NCBI GenBank assembly: GCA_039725955.1
Contig: CP091034.1
Span: 124,001 to 188,000, forward strand
DNA: 64,000 bases
Source of the DNA: Sinorhizobium sp. B11
Lineage (GTDB): Bacteria > Pseudomonadota > Alphaproteobacteria > Rhizobiales > Rhizobiaceae
Direction: 5' to 3'
The notes under the pieces are model-generated. The model did not search any database. It saw only the letters and a program-made list of their open reading frames with translations, and was not told the origin of the DNA. A program made the position numbers and the translations under genes. Every line of letters begins with the position of its first letter. The first letter of the stretch is position 1. Below, in pieces: positions 36,589 through 45,159 of the stretch.

Positions 36589-37217
36589 TATGGATACTGC
36601 TCGTTCTGGAAGGCAGCCGTCGCGACCATCAGATATTCGCTCGGCATGGAACTGCCGACAGGGCGAAGGCCTGTGACATAGGGACGAACGAGATCGACAA
36701 TAATGGACCAGCGGTAATAGGCACGCACCATGTTGATCGAGCCGGGGCCGCCGGGTGTGAACTTGAAATCCGAAGTCTTGAGATCGGAATACTTATCCGA
36801 AGACATTCTCGGGATCGTCGTTGGAATGGACGCAAAATTCGTGAAGCTCTGTACATCCAGATAGAGCTTGCTAGGTGTCGCCGCCTCCGTCGCCGAGCAG
36901 CGGATGATGATCGAGATCTCATTGCAAAAGGCCTGCCGGAACTGCGTCTGTGTCAGGGAGCCGGCGCGCGCAGGATCGAATGTGATCTGTCCCGTCCGCA
37001 TCTGTCGGCTCACCGTATCGACGCCGTTTGACACGAGCTGTTCCGCCGCAAAGGCGATGAAGGTCTCGAGAATGGCGAATATGATAATGAAATACGGAAT
37101 GGCCAGCAGCGCGAATTCGATCGCCGCGGAGCCGTCACGTGAGCGAGCCAGGGCGCGAAGTCTGGATAAACGGAGGGACGCACGCACCTTGCCCGTCTCC
37201 TGCTCACTGATCGCCAT
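36588..37217 (-). CDS. TadE-like minor pseudopilin
   Basis: A 209-residue TadE-family protein from ATG 37217; a GTG at 37250 is an alternative. The processing motif is RDG-SAAIEF (Glu at +5) followed by the membrane segment ALLAIPYFIIIFAILETFIAFAAE. TadE-like pseudopilins are needed for Flp pilus assembly. It forms a pair with the next gene and lies 110 bases downstream of the stand-alone secretin-N-domain gene on the same strand. Confidence 0.88.
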   Translation of the reverse strand: MAISEQETGKVRASLRLSRLRALARSRDGSAAIEFALLAIPYFIIIFAILETFIAFAAEQLVSNGVDTVSRQMRTGQITFDPARAGSLTQTQFRQAFCNEISIIIRCSATEAATPSKLYLDVQSFTNFASIPTTIPRMSSDKYSDLKTSDFKFTPGGPGSINMVRAYYRWSIIVDLVRPYVTGLRPVGSSMPSEYLMVATAAFQNEQYP

Positions 37218-37329
37218 GGTCTGGCCCCGAAAATGTTCTTCGGGCGCCACACTAAGCCGCGTTCGTTGATTTTCCGTTTCAGGTCGGAGCAGCTATTTTA
37301 ACGAATAGGTGCGAGCTGGGCGCAACTAA

Positions 37330-37731
37330 CTAGTTTCCGGAAGACGCCTCACCTTGCTGCGAATGCTGCTCGCAATTGGGCGTGCAGGAAAGAACCGAGC
37401 GCTCTGTCTGGCGATAGACGCGCACTGTATTGCCTTCATCGATGGAAACGAGGATGCGCTCGTCCAGAATGGCGTTGCCGCCGGTATCGAGCAATACGAT
37501 GTTGGTCGTGCCGAAGGCGCGGCCCGTCAAGACGATTGTCTTGGAGTCGGCGACCGTCGCATCGGCAACCTTGGAATTGCCGACAATGACCTTGCTGACG
37601 GGCCGATCGAGCTTCAGGACGCGCGCGTGATCCATATAGACGCGCAGCATGTCTTCCTGGGCGGAGGCTGCGGATGCCATAAGAGCCGTAATTACCCAGG
37701 CAAAGAAAACGGTCTTGCCGTTCGATGGCAT
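37330..37731 (-). CDS. Stand-alone pilus-assembly N-terminal domain protein (CpaC-N paralogue)
   Basis: A 133-residue exported protein. The signal peptide (VFFAWVITALMASAASAQ) is followed by one T2SS/T3SS secretin-type N-terminal domain: VLKLDRPVSKVIVGNSKVADATVADSKTIVLTGRAFGTTNIVLLD. The same fold segment occurs at the N-terminus of CpaC in this window (ALVVDLPEDAHDILVSDPSMADA), but here no secretin barrel follows. It probably acts at the pilus secretin in the periplasm. The ATG at 37731 follows GAGGG. Confidence 0.85.
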   Translation of the reverse strand: MPSNGKTVFFAWVITALMASAASAQEDMLRVYMDHARVLKLDRPVSKVIVGNSKVADATVADSKTIVLTGRAFGTTNIVLLDTGGNAILDERILVSIDEGNTVRVYRQTERSVLSCTPNCEQHSQQGEASSGN

Positions 37732-38122
37732 TTGGCCCTCTTTCACGATCGCAATGCAGATTGCCAATAGAATGGAAAAAAATGGTGAACGAAGCTTTAA
37801 GCTTTTCCTGCCATGTTCGTTTGCGAAACGTATTGCATCGTCTCGGCACGCTCTGACGAGGCATGGAATCGACATATAGCAGAAACGTGTGCCGTTTCTG
37901 GATGCCTGGAAGCTAATGCTACACATTACTTCCGGAAATTCCTTAGAAATGCAACAAATGCGGTAAGAGATTACTTACCCTGACTGGGCCGGTTGTCTCG
38001 TTTACACCTTGTTAACGCATTTCCTTAAGTCGATGGAAACGGCCATTCGGTAGGTTGCAGCCATCCGATCAACGGCAACAGTTGGCGGACGTGCTGAACA
38101 TCAACTGGAGTTAGGAGTAACC
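37732..38122. promoter_or_regulatory. Divergent regulatory region of the pilus locus
   Basis: No gene is seen in these 391 bases, which separate the minus-strand pseudopilin group from the plus-strand pilins. Two symmetric elements stand out: CAGAAAC-N7-GTTTCTG (37880-37900), and the hairpin GGAAG-C-TAATG / CATTA-CTTCC (37908-37933). A GTTAAC and a TTAAG nearby (about 38010-38028) resemble CtrA half-sites, but the spacing of 9 instead of 7 makes that weak. Confidence 0.4.
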
Positions 38123-38311
38123 ATGACCAAGCTTTTTAGCCGTTTTCTGAAGGATGAATCCGGCGCGACCGCAATCGAATATGGCCTGATCGCCGCCCTC
38201 ATTTCCGTAGCTCTCGTTGCTGGCGCCACCACGCTCGGCCAGAAGCTCAACGATACGTTCGTTGGCCTCGGTTCGAAGCTGACCAACGCTACGACGAAGA
38301 CCACTCCCTAA
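38123..38311 (+). CDS. pilA: Flp-family type IVb pilin 1
   Basis: A 62-residue major pilin precursor. The leader MTKLFSRFLKDESG is cut by the prepilin peptidase CpaA after Gly, leaving ATAIEYGLIAALISVALVAG, with the Glu-Tyr at +5/+6 that defines the Flp family. The mature protein is about 48 residues, mostly one helix. The ATG follows TAGGAGTAACC. It is the first of two tandem, nearly identical pilin genes. Confidence 0.95.
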   Translation: MTKLFSRFLKDESGATAIEYGLIAALISVALVAGATTLGQKLNDTFVGLGSKLTNATTKTTP

Positions 38312-38362
38312 CAACTCGAGCGTAGCTCTGGTTCAGAACATCAACTGGAGCTAGGAGTGACC

Positions 38363-38551
38363 ATGATCAAGCTTTTTAGCCGTTTTTTGAAAGATGAATC
38401 CGGCGCGACCGCAATCGAATACGGCCTGATCGCCGCTCTCATTTCCGTAGCCCTCGTTGCTGGCGCCACCACGCTCGGCGGCAAGCTCAACGATACGTTC
38501 GGCGAGCTCGGTCTAAAGCTGAGCAATGCCACGACGAAGACAAATCTGTAA
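38363..38551 (+). CDS. Flp-family type IVb pilin 2
   Basis: A 62-residue pilin precursor, copy of the preceding gene. Leader and helix are almost identical (MIKLFSRFLKDESG, then ATAIEYGLIAALISVALV). Differences cluster in the C-terminal third (GGKLNDTFGELGLKLSNATTKTNL against GQKLNDTFVGLGSKLTNATTKTTP). A GTG two codons upstream is an alternative start. A terminator follows the gene. Confidence 0.93.
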   Translation: MIKLFSRFLKDESGATAIEYGLIAALISVALVAGATTLGGKLNDTFGELGLKLSNATTKTNL

Positions 38552-38582
38552 TACTGGAGCGTCGCTCTGGCTAACAGCAATC

Positions 38583-38622
38583 AGGCTCACGAGCGAACCG
38601 CCGTGAGCCTGTTTGTCTTGGG
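38583..38622 (+). terminator. Terminator after the pilin genes
   Basis: A 9-bp stem AGGCTCACG / CGTGAGCCT with a 10-base loop is followed by GTTTGTCTTGG. It separates the highly expressed pilin genes from cpaA. The T-run is modest, so read-through is likely. Confidence 0.6.
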
Positions 38623-38650
38623 CAGATGAGAACTTGGGGCAGGTGAGAAG

Positions 38651-39163
38651 ATGATCGTAGCTGCAATCCTTCTGGTTTTTCCGCTCTGCCTGGCTTTCGC
38701 GGCCATATCCGATCTGTTGACGATGACGATCCCGAACAGGGTGTCGTTGATCCTGATGATTTCGTTCGCCGTGCTGGCGCCTTTGAGTGGCATGGCTCTT
38801 CCTGCAATCGGAATGCACGCACTTGGCGCCGCCATCGTGTTCGGCATTTGCTTTGCACTCTTCGCGCTCAATGTGATGGGCGGCGGAGACGCGAAACTTC
38901 TGAGCGCGGCCGCGATCTGGTTCGGTTACGATCCAGCTCTGCTGTCTTTTCTTGTTTATGTCAGTTTCATCGGCGGCTTGGTGACGGTCGCAATCCTGTT
39001 GATCCGCTCGCAGGCAGATATGATATTGGCGATCGGCCTGCCCATTCCCAATTCGCTCCTGCTCGCCAAGAAGATCCCCTATGGTGTTGCCATCGCGATT
39101 GGTGGCTTCGTCGCCTTCCCGTCCTCGCCGTTGTTCCTGGCTGTGCTGGAAAGCCTGAAATGA
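38651..39163 (+). CDS. cpaA: CpaA/TadV prepilin peptidase
   Basis: A 170-residue polytopic membrane aspartic peptidase of the A24 family that removes the leader of Flp pilin and TadE proteins. The first catalytic Asp is in FAAISDLLTMTIPNR and the second in the GGGDAKLLSA motif. The N-terminal cysteine methyltransferase domain of large prepilin peptidases is absent, as is normal for CpaA. It is directly downstream of the pilin pair. Confidence 0.93.
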   Translation: MIVAAILLVFPLCLAFAAISDLLTMTIPNRVSLILMISFAVLAPLSGMALPAIGMHALGAAIVFGICFALFALNVMGGGDAKLLSAAAIWFGYDPALLSFLVYVSFIGGLVTVAILLIRSQADMILAIGLPIPNSLLLAKKIPYGVAIAIGGFVAFPSSPLFLAVLESLK

Positions 39164-39273
39164 CGGCGTATTAATCGGCCGTTAACTTAAAATGTAAGTG
39201 TTCCATTAACTATAATTATACCAATTCCTGAGCATTCTGCGGGGCGAACGCGTCGTGCCCTAAGGAATGATCA

Positions 39274-40089
39274 ATGAAACCGGCCCGCCTTATTATCCTA
39301 GCTGTCGCTGTGGTGGCAGCCGGCCTTGCCGGTCTTCTTGCGATGAACATGGCCGGTAGTGGCAACGTCGTCACGAAGGTCCAATCCGTCATCGAGAAAG
39401 AGCCGACCGTCAACGTCCTGGTTTCCAGCGCCAATCTCCCTGTCGGCGCGCGGCTGGATGAGAAGGCCGTCCACTGGATAGCCTGGCCCCAGAACGGGGT
39501 CGTCCAGGGCTTCATTACCGAGACCGATCGGCCGGACGCTATCAAGGATCTGCAGGGCGCTGTCGTGCGCTTGCCCGTCTTCGAGGGCGAACCGATCCGT
39601 CCGGAGAAGGTCGCCGATTCCAACAGCCGAATCCTGTCCTCGCTGCTGCCTGCCGGCAAGCGCGCCGTGGCGACCGAAATCTCCGTGGCGACCGGTGCCG
39701 GTGGCTTCATACTCCCCAATGACCGCGTTGACGTGATCATGGTGCGTAAGGGGCAGGGCACGGACAAATATATAACCGAAACCGTTTTGAGTAACGTCCG
39801 CGTTCTCGCCATCGACCAGCAGATCGAGGAAAAGGAAGACGGCACCAAGGCTGCGGTTGGCACGACAGCAACGCTGGAACTCACCCCCGACCAGACCAAG
39901 GTTCTGGCCGTCGCCCAGCAGATGGCCGATCGCCTTTCACTCGCCCTGCGCTCCGTTGCCGACGCGCAAGAGCAGGACACCAGCGCGGCAGACTACCTGC
40001 TGAGTGGCGACAACGGCAGCGCAATCGTCCAGGTCATCAAGTCCGGCTCCATCGTTACGGATGCCACCGGCTCAGTGAAGCCGGAGTAA
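39274..40089 (+). CDS. cpaB: CpaB/RcpC Flp pilus assembly protein
   Basis: A 271-residue periplasmic protein anchored by an N-terminal membrane helix (IILAVAVVAAGLAGLLAMNMAG). It has an SAF domain (VNVLVSSANLPVGARLDEKAVHWIAWP, about 45-105) and an RcpC domain (PNDRVDVIMVRKGQG onward). It works with the secretin CpaC. The ATG at 39274 follows AAGGAATGATCA. The cpaC start follows 5 bases after its stop. Confidence 0.93.
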   Translation: MKPARLIILAVAVVAAGLAGLLAMNMAGSGNVVTKVQSVIEKEPTVNVLVSSANLPVGARLDEKAVHWIAWPQNGVVQGFITETDRPDAIKDLQGAVVRLPVFEGEPIRPEKVADSNSRILSSLLPAGKRAVATEISVATGAGGFILPNDRVDVIMVRKGQGTDKYITETVLSNVRVLAIDQQIEEKEDGTKAAVGTTATLELTPDQTKVLAVAQQMADRLSLALRSVADAQEQDTSAADYLLSGDNGSAIVQVIKSGSIVTDATGSVKPE

Positions 40090-40094
40090 GGGAA

Positions 40095-41606
40095 ATGCAG
40101 ATGGGCAACTCAAAACAGCGCACCAGGCTTTTCCTGACCGGCTGCCTTTCTCTGGCAATGGCGGCGACGGGCGTTATGCCGTTTTCCTTTCATGCGCCTT
40201 TCGAAGTGAAGCAGGCCAGTGCCGGTTCCGAAAGCCTCATCCGTATTTCCCAAGGCGGTCCCGGCGCGCATCGCCGTCTGAAGCTCGGCCTCAACAAGGC
40301 GCTGGTGGTCGACCTGCCGGAAGACGCCCATGACATTCTCGTTTCCGATCCCAGCATGGCCGATGCCGTAACCCGGACGTCGCGGCGCATCTATCTATTC
40401 GGCAAGAAGGTCGGGCAGACCAACATCTTCGTTTTCGGCGCCAGCGGCGAGGAGGTTGTCAGCCTCGATATCGAGATCGAGCGCGACGTATCCGGGCTTG
40501 AGGTCAATCTGCGCCGCTTCATTCCCGACTCCGCCATCAAGGTCGAGATCGTTTCTGACAATATCGTGCTGACGGGTACCGTTCGCACGCCACAGGATGC
40601 AACTCAGGCAGCATCGCTCGCTGAAGCGTTCCTGAAGGGCGGTGAAGCTACGACGCGCACGGAAACGGCGTCAGGCACCGGCGGCGACAGTGCAGTTGCA
40701 CTCTTTGCCGAAAACCGCCAGGTCTCGCAGGTGGTCAACCTCTTGCAGATCCAGGGTGAAGACCAGGTCACGCTCAAGGTCACGATCGCCGAGGTTCGTC
40801 GCGAAATCCTGAAGCAACTCGGTTTCGACAATCTCGTTACCAACTCCTCGGGCATGACGGTCGCCCAGCTTGGTAGTCCCTCGGCGGATACGGCCACATC
40901 CGTCGTCGGTGGCGGCCTTGCGGCACTCTTCAAGAACTCGATCGGCAAGTACGATATTTCGACCTATCTGAACGCGCTGGAACAGGGCAAGGTCGTCCGC
41001 ACGCTGGCCGAACCCACGTTGACGGCGATCTCTGGTCAGGCCGCGACTTTCAATTCCGGCGGTCAGGTTCTTTATTCGACGACGGACAACCAGGGCAACG
41101 TCACGGTCGTTCCCTATAATTACGGTATCAATCTGGCTTTCAAGCCGGTGGTCCTTTCGTCCGGCCGCATCGCCCTGCAGATCAAGACCAATGTCTCGGA
41201 GCCGGCGCCGTCGGTATCAGGGACCGCGCCCACCTATCAGCGCCGCTCTGCAGAGACCTCGGTCGAACTCCCCTCGGGCGGTTCGATCGCTCTTGCAGGC
41301 CTCATCCGCGACAACGTCTCTCAGACGATGAACGGCACTCCCGGCGTCTCGAAGATCCCGCTTCTCGGCACGCTCTTCCGCCAGAAGGGGGTTGAACGTC
41401 AGGAAACGGAACTCGTCATCATCGCGACGCCCTACCTGGTGCGCCCGGTGGCACGCAATCAGCTCAATCGGCCGGATGACAATTTCAGCCCGCCGGATGA
41501 CGCATCCGCCTTCTTCATGAACCGCGTCAACAAAGTCTACGGCAGCTCCCAGGCACCGGTTGCCGATGCGCAGTTCCACGGTTCCATCGGATTTATCTAC
41601 AAATGA
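40095..41606 (+). CDS. cpaC: CpaC/RcpA outer-membrane secretin
   Basis: A 503-residue secretin that forms the outer-membrane channel of the Flp pilus. Order of parts: signal segment; pilus N-terminal domain (LNKALVVDLPEDAHDILVSDPSMADA, about 55-130); a BON-like segment; secretin domain (about 215-460) with VRTLAEPTLTAISGQAATFNSGGQV and VELPSGGSIALAGLIRDN, ending RQETELVIIATPYLVRPV. Its stop overlaps the cpaD start (ATGA). Confidence 0.95.
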   Translation: MQMGNSKQRTRLFLTGCLSLAMAATGVMPFSFHAPFEVKQASAGSESLIRISQGGPGAHRRLKLGLNKALVVDLPEDAHDILVSDPSMADAVTRTSRRIYLFGKKVGQTNIFVFGASGEEVVSLDIEIERDVSGLEVNLRRFIPDSAIKVEIVSDNIVLTGTVRTPQDATQAASLAEAFLKGGEATTRTETASGTGGDSAVALFAENRQVSQVVNLLQIQGEDQVTLKVTIAEVRREILKQLGFDNLVTNSSGMTVAQLGSPSADTATSVVGGGLAALFKNSIGKYDISTYLNALEQGKVVRTLAEPTLTAISGQAATFNSGGQVLYSTTDNQGNVTVVPYNYGINLAFKPVVLSSGRIALQIKTNVSEPAPSVSGTAPTYQRRSAETSVELPSGGSIALAGLIRDNVSQTMNGTPGVSKIPLLGTLFRQKGVERQETELVIIATPYLVRPVARNQLNRPDDNFSPPDDASAFFMNRVNKVYGSSQAPVADAQFHGSIGFIYK

Positions 41607-42355
41607 GCGGGGCAGGGTCTGAACCGATGAATACGAACAGAGATCAGGCGATGGCCCATTACAGCGCGATACATTTCCGCACGACAAGGCCTCTGCTCGT
41701 GGCTGCATCGCTCGCCGTTGCAATTCTTTCCGGCTGCGCTGGTCCGCGTGACCAGCTCACGACCGGAGGCATTCCTGATGATTACCGGGAGCGCCACCCG
41801 ATCGTCGTGACGGAAGCCGAACAAACGGTCGATATTCCCGTTGCCTCCAGCGATCGCCGCCTGACGATCGCACAGCGCGAGTTGATTCGCGGCTTCGCGC
41901 AAAATTACGTGTCGCGCGCTTCCGGCCCGGTCTATATCCTGTCTCCGGAGGGATCAGTCAATGCAGGCGCGGCTCGCGCCCTGCGCAGCCAGGTTCGTGC
42001 CGAACTTGCTTCGCGTGGCATTGCCAGCAACAAGATCATCAATACGTCCTATGCAGCAACCGGTCTCCGCGACGCTGCGCCGATACGCTTGAGTTTTACC
42101 GGTATGACGGCGGTAACGACCCAGTGCGGTCAGTGGCCGAGGGATATCTCGGCAGACTTCACGAACCAGAATTACTACAATTTCGGCTGTGCCTCGCAGA
42201 ACAACCTCGCCGCTCAGGTCGCCAATCCGGAAGATTTTGTTGCTCCGCGCGGCATGACTCCGATCGACGCCGAGCGGCGCAATCAGGCGATCCAGGAATA
42301 CCGGACGACCACGACCACGATCGATGATGTCGATTCCGGCCAGACCGGTTTCTGA
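41603..42355 (+). CDS. cpaD: CpaD pilus biogenesis lipoprotein
   Basis: A 250-residue outer-membrane lipoprotein with lipobox AILSGCAG (Cys at about residue 47). The periplasmic part has the CpaD text AQRELIRGFAQNYVSRASGPVYILSPEGSVN and QCGQWPRDISADFTNQNYYNFGCASQNNLAAQVANPEDFVAPRGMTPIDAERR. It probably stabilises or pilots the secretin. It is translationally coupled to cpaC. Confidence 0.93.
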   Translation: MSGAGSEPMNTNRDQAMAHYSAIHFRTTRPLLVAASLAVAILSGCAGPRDQLTTGGIPDDYRERHPIVVTEAEQTVDIPVASSDRRLTIAQRELIRGFAQNYVSRASGPVYILSPEGSVNAGAARALRSQVRAELASRGIASNKIINTSYAATGLRDAAPIRLSFTGMTAVTTQCGQWPRDISADFTNQNYYNFGCASQNNLAAQVANPEDFVAPRGMTPIDAERRNQAIQEYRTTTTTIDDVDSGQTGF

Positions 42356-42372
42356 TCAGGCGGGATGAAACG

Positions 42373-43650
42373 ATGAGCACCGTCGACTACGAAATCAAGA
42401 ATACCAGCGAGCTCCGCCATGCCGAAGAGGCTATGCGCATGGGCGAACTGGAAAATATGCGGCCGCTGCCGCGCATCTCCGTTCACGCCTTCTGCGAAAG
42501 CGAGGGATTGCAGCGGGTGATGGAGCGCTGCGCCAATGACCGTCGCATGTCGAAAGTCAGTCTGCGCATTACCAGCGGCGGAACGGCGGCGGCTGCGAAC
42601 ATGTTTTCCAGCGCACCGACCCCGAACCTGATCATCCTTGAAACCAGGGCGAATCCTGCGGGCCTGCTTGCCGAGCTCGCGCCACTTGCTGCCGTCTGCG
42701 ATCCCTCGACCAAGGTCATCATCGTCGGCTACTACAACGATATCGGTCTTTACCGCGATCTGATCCGCAACGGCATTTCCGAATATATGGTCCAGCCTGT
42801 CGCCATGCCGGATATCATGGTCGCAATGGCGACGATCTTCGTCGATCCGGAAGCCGAGCCGCTTGGCCGCTCGATCGCCTTTATTGGCGCCAAGGGCGGT
42901 GTCGGCGCATCGACCATCGCTCACAATTGCGCCTTCGGGATCTCGAACCTGTTCTCGACCGAAACGATCCTGGCCGATCTCGACCTGCCTTATGGCACGG
43001 CGAACATCGATTTCGATCAGGATCCGGCCCAGGGCATTGCCGAGGCTGTCTTTGCACCGGAGCGGCTTGACGAGGTTTTCCTCGACCGCCTGCTGACCAA
43101 GTGCTCGGAGCATCTCTCGCTTCTGGCTGCCCCTTCGCTTCTCGATCGCGCCTATGATTTCGATGGCCAGGCCTTCCAGCCGGTCATGGATGTGCTGCAG
43201 CGCAGCGCGCCGGTGACGGTGCTCGATGTTCCTCATGCCTGGTCGGACTGGACCCGTTCGGTCCTTTCGAGCGCCGATGAGGTCGTCATTTGCGCCGTTC
43301 CCGACCTCGCTAACCTTCGCAATACCAAGAACATGCTTGATGCGCTCCGCAAGATGCGCCCGAACGACAAGGTGCCGCATCTCATTCTCAATCAGGTCGG
43401 CATGCCAAAGCGGCCGGAAATTTCGATTTCAGATTTCTGCGAGCCGCTGGAAGTCGAACCGATCGCCATCATTCCCTTCGATATCGGTCTTTTCGGTAAC
43501 GCCGCCAACAGCGGCCGGATGATCTCCGAGGTCGACCCGAAGTCGCCGACATCAGAGACCTTTTCGCAGATCTCGCACATCGTCACGGGTCGCGTGGCGA
43601 TCAAGAAATCCAGGAAGGGCGGCCTGCTCGGCCTTCTGAAGCGCAAGTGA
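42373..43650 (+). CDS. cpaE: CpaE/TadZ pilus localisation ATPase
   Basis: A 425-residue MinD/ParA-type protein. The N-terminal 150 residues resemble a response-regulator-like receiver (TPNLIILETRANPAGLLAEL ... IIVGYYNDIGLYRDLIRNGISEYMVQP). The ATPase domain has a deviant Walker A, GAKGGVGASTIAHN (about 172-185), and DLDLPYGTANIDFDQDP. CpaE proteins mark the pole for pilus assembly. It lies 17 bases after cpaD. Confidence 0.94.
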   Translation: MSTVDYEIKNTSELRHAEEAMRMGELENMRPLPRISVHAFCESEGLQRVMERCANDRRMSKVSLRITSGGTAAAANMFSSAPTPNLIILETRANPAGLLAELAPLAAVCDPSTKVIIVGYYNDIGLYRDLIRNGISEYMVQPVAMPDIMVAMATIFVDPEAEPLGRSIAFIGAKGGVGASTIAHNCAFGISNLFSTETILADLDLPYGTANIDFDQDPAQGIAEAVFAPERLDEVFLDRLLTKCSEHLSLLAAPSLLDRAYDFDGQAFQPVMDVLQRSAPVTVLDVPHAWSDWTRSVLSSADEVVICAVPDLANLRNTKNMLDALRKMRPNDKVPHLILNQVGMPKRPEISISDFCEPLEVEPIAIIPFDIGLFGNAANSGRMISEVDPKSPTSETFSQISHIVTGRVAIKKSRKGGLLGLLKRK

Positions 43651-43673
43651 ACGAGTAGAATTGGATCGGATCA

Positions 43674-45158
43674 ATGTTCGGAAAACGCGGAAATGAAGGT
43701 TTCGGAAAGGCCGGTGCCGGCGGTATCGCCGCTCCTCCGCCGCCGATGCCGGCTGCCGCCCCGGCAGCGCCATCCGGTCCCGCGGTGCTCGTCGAGCCGT
43801 CGCGCGAACCTGTCCGCCAGCAGGTGGCGCCGCCGCCTATACAGACGCCGCAGCGCAAGCGGCCCGCCCGAACGGATGAATATTACGATACCAAGGCGCA
43901 GGTCTTTTCTGCACTGATCGATACGATCGACCTCTCGCAGCTCTCCAAGCTGGATGGCGAAAGCGCACGCGAGGAAATCCGCGATATCGTCAACGATATC
44001 ATCACTATCAAGAATTTCGCGATGTCGATCTCGGAGCAGGAAGAACTGCTCGAGGATATCTGCAACGACGTGCTTGGTTACGGTCCGCTCGAGCCGCTGC
44101 TGGCGCGCGACGACATTGCCGATATCATGGTCAATGGTGCCGGCCAGACCTTCATCGAAGTCGGCGGCAAGACCATCGAATCCGAAATCCGCTTCCGCGA
44201 CAATTCGCAGCTTCTTTCGATCTGCCAGCGCATCGTCAGCCAGGTCGGCCGCCGTGTCGATGAATCGAGCCCGATCTGCGACGCGCGCCTGCCCGACGGC
44301 TCGCGCGTCAACGTCATCGCGCCGCCGCTGTCGATCGATGGCCCGGCACTCACTATCCGTAAGTTCAAGAAGGACAAGCTGACGCTCGATCAGCTGGTGC
44401 GCTTTGGCGCCATCACGCCTGAGGGCGCGACAGTGCTTCAGATCATCGGCCGCGTCCGCTGCAACGTCATCATCTCGGGCGGAACGGGCTCGGGCAAAAC
44501 CACGCTTCTGAACTGCCTGACGAACTATATCGACCGCGACGAGCGCGTCATTACCTGCGAAGATACGGCCGAACTGCAGCTCCAGCAGCCGCATGTGGTG
44601 CGCCTGGAAACCCGCCCGCCGAACATCGAAGGCGAGGGCGAGATCACCATGCGCGACCTCGTCAAGAACTGCCTGCGTATGCGTCCCGAACGCATCATCG
44701 TCGGCGAAGTGCGCGGACCAGAGGTTTTCGACCTGCTGCAGGCCATGAACACCGGCCATGACGGCTCGATGGGCACGATCCACGCCAACAACCCGCGCGA
44801 ATGCCTGAGCCGTATGGAATCGATGATCGCCATGGGTGGCTTCACCCTGCCGGCAAAGACCGTGCGCGAAATCATTTCCTCCTCGATCGATGTCATTATC
44901 CAGGCGCAGCGCCTTCGTGACGGCTCGCGTCGCATCACCCAGATCACCGAGGTGATCGGCATGGAAGGCGACGTCATCATCACTCAGGATCTGATGCGTT
45001 ACGAGATTGAAGGCGAGGACGCGAGCGGCCGTCTGATTGGCCGCCATATGTCGACCGGTATCGGCAAGCCGCATTTCTGGGATCGCGCCCGCTACTACAA
45101 CGAAGAAAAACGCCTCGCCGCTGCGCTCGACGAGATGGAACTGAAATCGAAGGATTGA
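43674..45158 (+). CDS. cpaF: CpaF/TadA pilus assembly and secretion ATPase
   Basis: A 494-residue cytoplasmic hexameric ATPase that powers Flp pilus extension. After a Pro/Ala-rich N-terminus (about 1-70) comes the N-terminal domain with [20 protein letters not shown], then Walker [13 protein letters not shown] (about 269-280), the Asp box [21 protein letters not shown], Walker B-like [12 protein letters not shown], and the His box [16 protein letters not shown]. tadB starts one base after its stop. Confidence 0.96.
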   Translation: MFGKRGNEGFGKAGAGGIAAPPPPMPAAAPAAPSGPAVLVEPSREPVRQQVAPPPIQTPQRKRPARTDEYYDTKAQVFSALIDTIDLSQLSKLDGESAREEIRDIVNDIITIKNFAMSISEQEELLEDICNDVLGYGPLEPLLARDDIADIMVNGAGQTFIEVGGKTIESEIRFRDNSQLLSICQRIVSQVGRRVDESSPICDARLPDGSRVNVIAPPLSIDGPALTIRKFKKDKLTLDQLVRFGAITPEGATVLQIIGRVRCNVIISGGTGSGKTTLLNCLTNYIDRDERVITCEDTAELQLQQPHVVRLETRPPNIEGEGEITMRDLVKNCLRMRPERIIVGEVRGPEVFDLLQAMNTGHDGSMGTIHANNPRECLSRMESMIAMGGFTLPAKTVREIISSSIDVIIQAQRLRDGSRRITQITEVIGMEGDVIITQDLMRYEIEGEDASGRLIGRHMSTGIGKPHFWDRARYYNEEKRLAAALDEMELKSKD

Positions 45159-45159
45159 G

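Larger units (their letters stand above)
38094..38573. repeat. Tandem duplication of about 240 bp carrying the two pilin genes
   Basis: The segment around 38094-38333 is repeated directly at 38334-38573 with an exact 240-base offset. It includes the ribosome-binding leader (AACATCAACTGGAG), the whole coding region, and the tail with GAGCG-GCTCTGG. Identity is high in the first 45 codons and drops near the 3' end. Confidence 0.9.

Noticed and set aside
38010..38030. CtrA-type site TTAA-N7-TTAA upstream of the pilin genes
   Set aside because: The two TTAA elements are separated by 9 bases, not 7, so it does not match the consensus.
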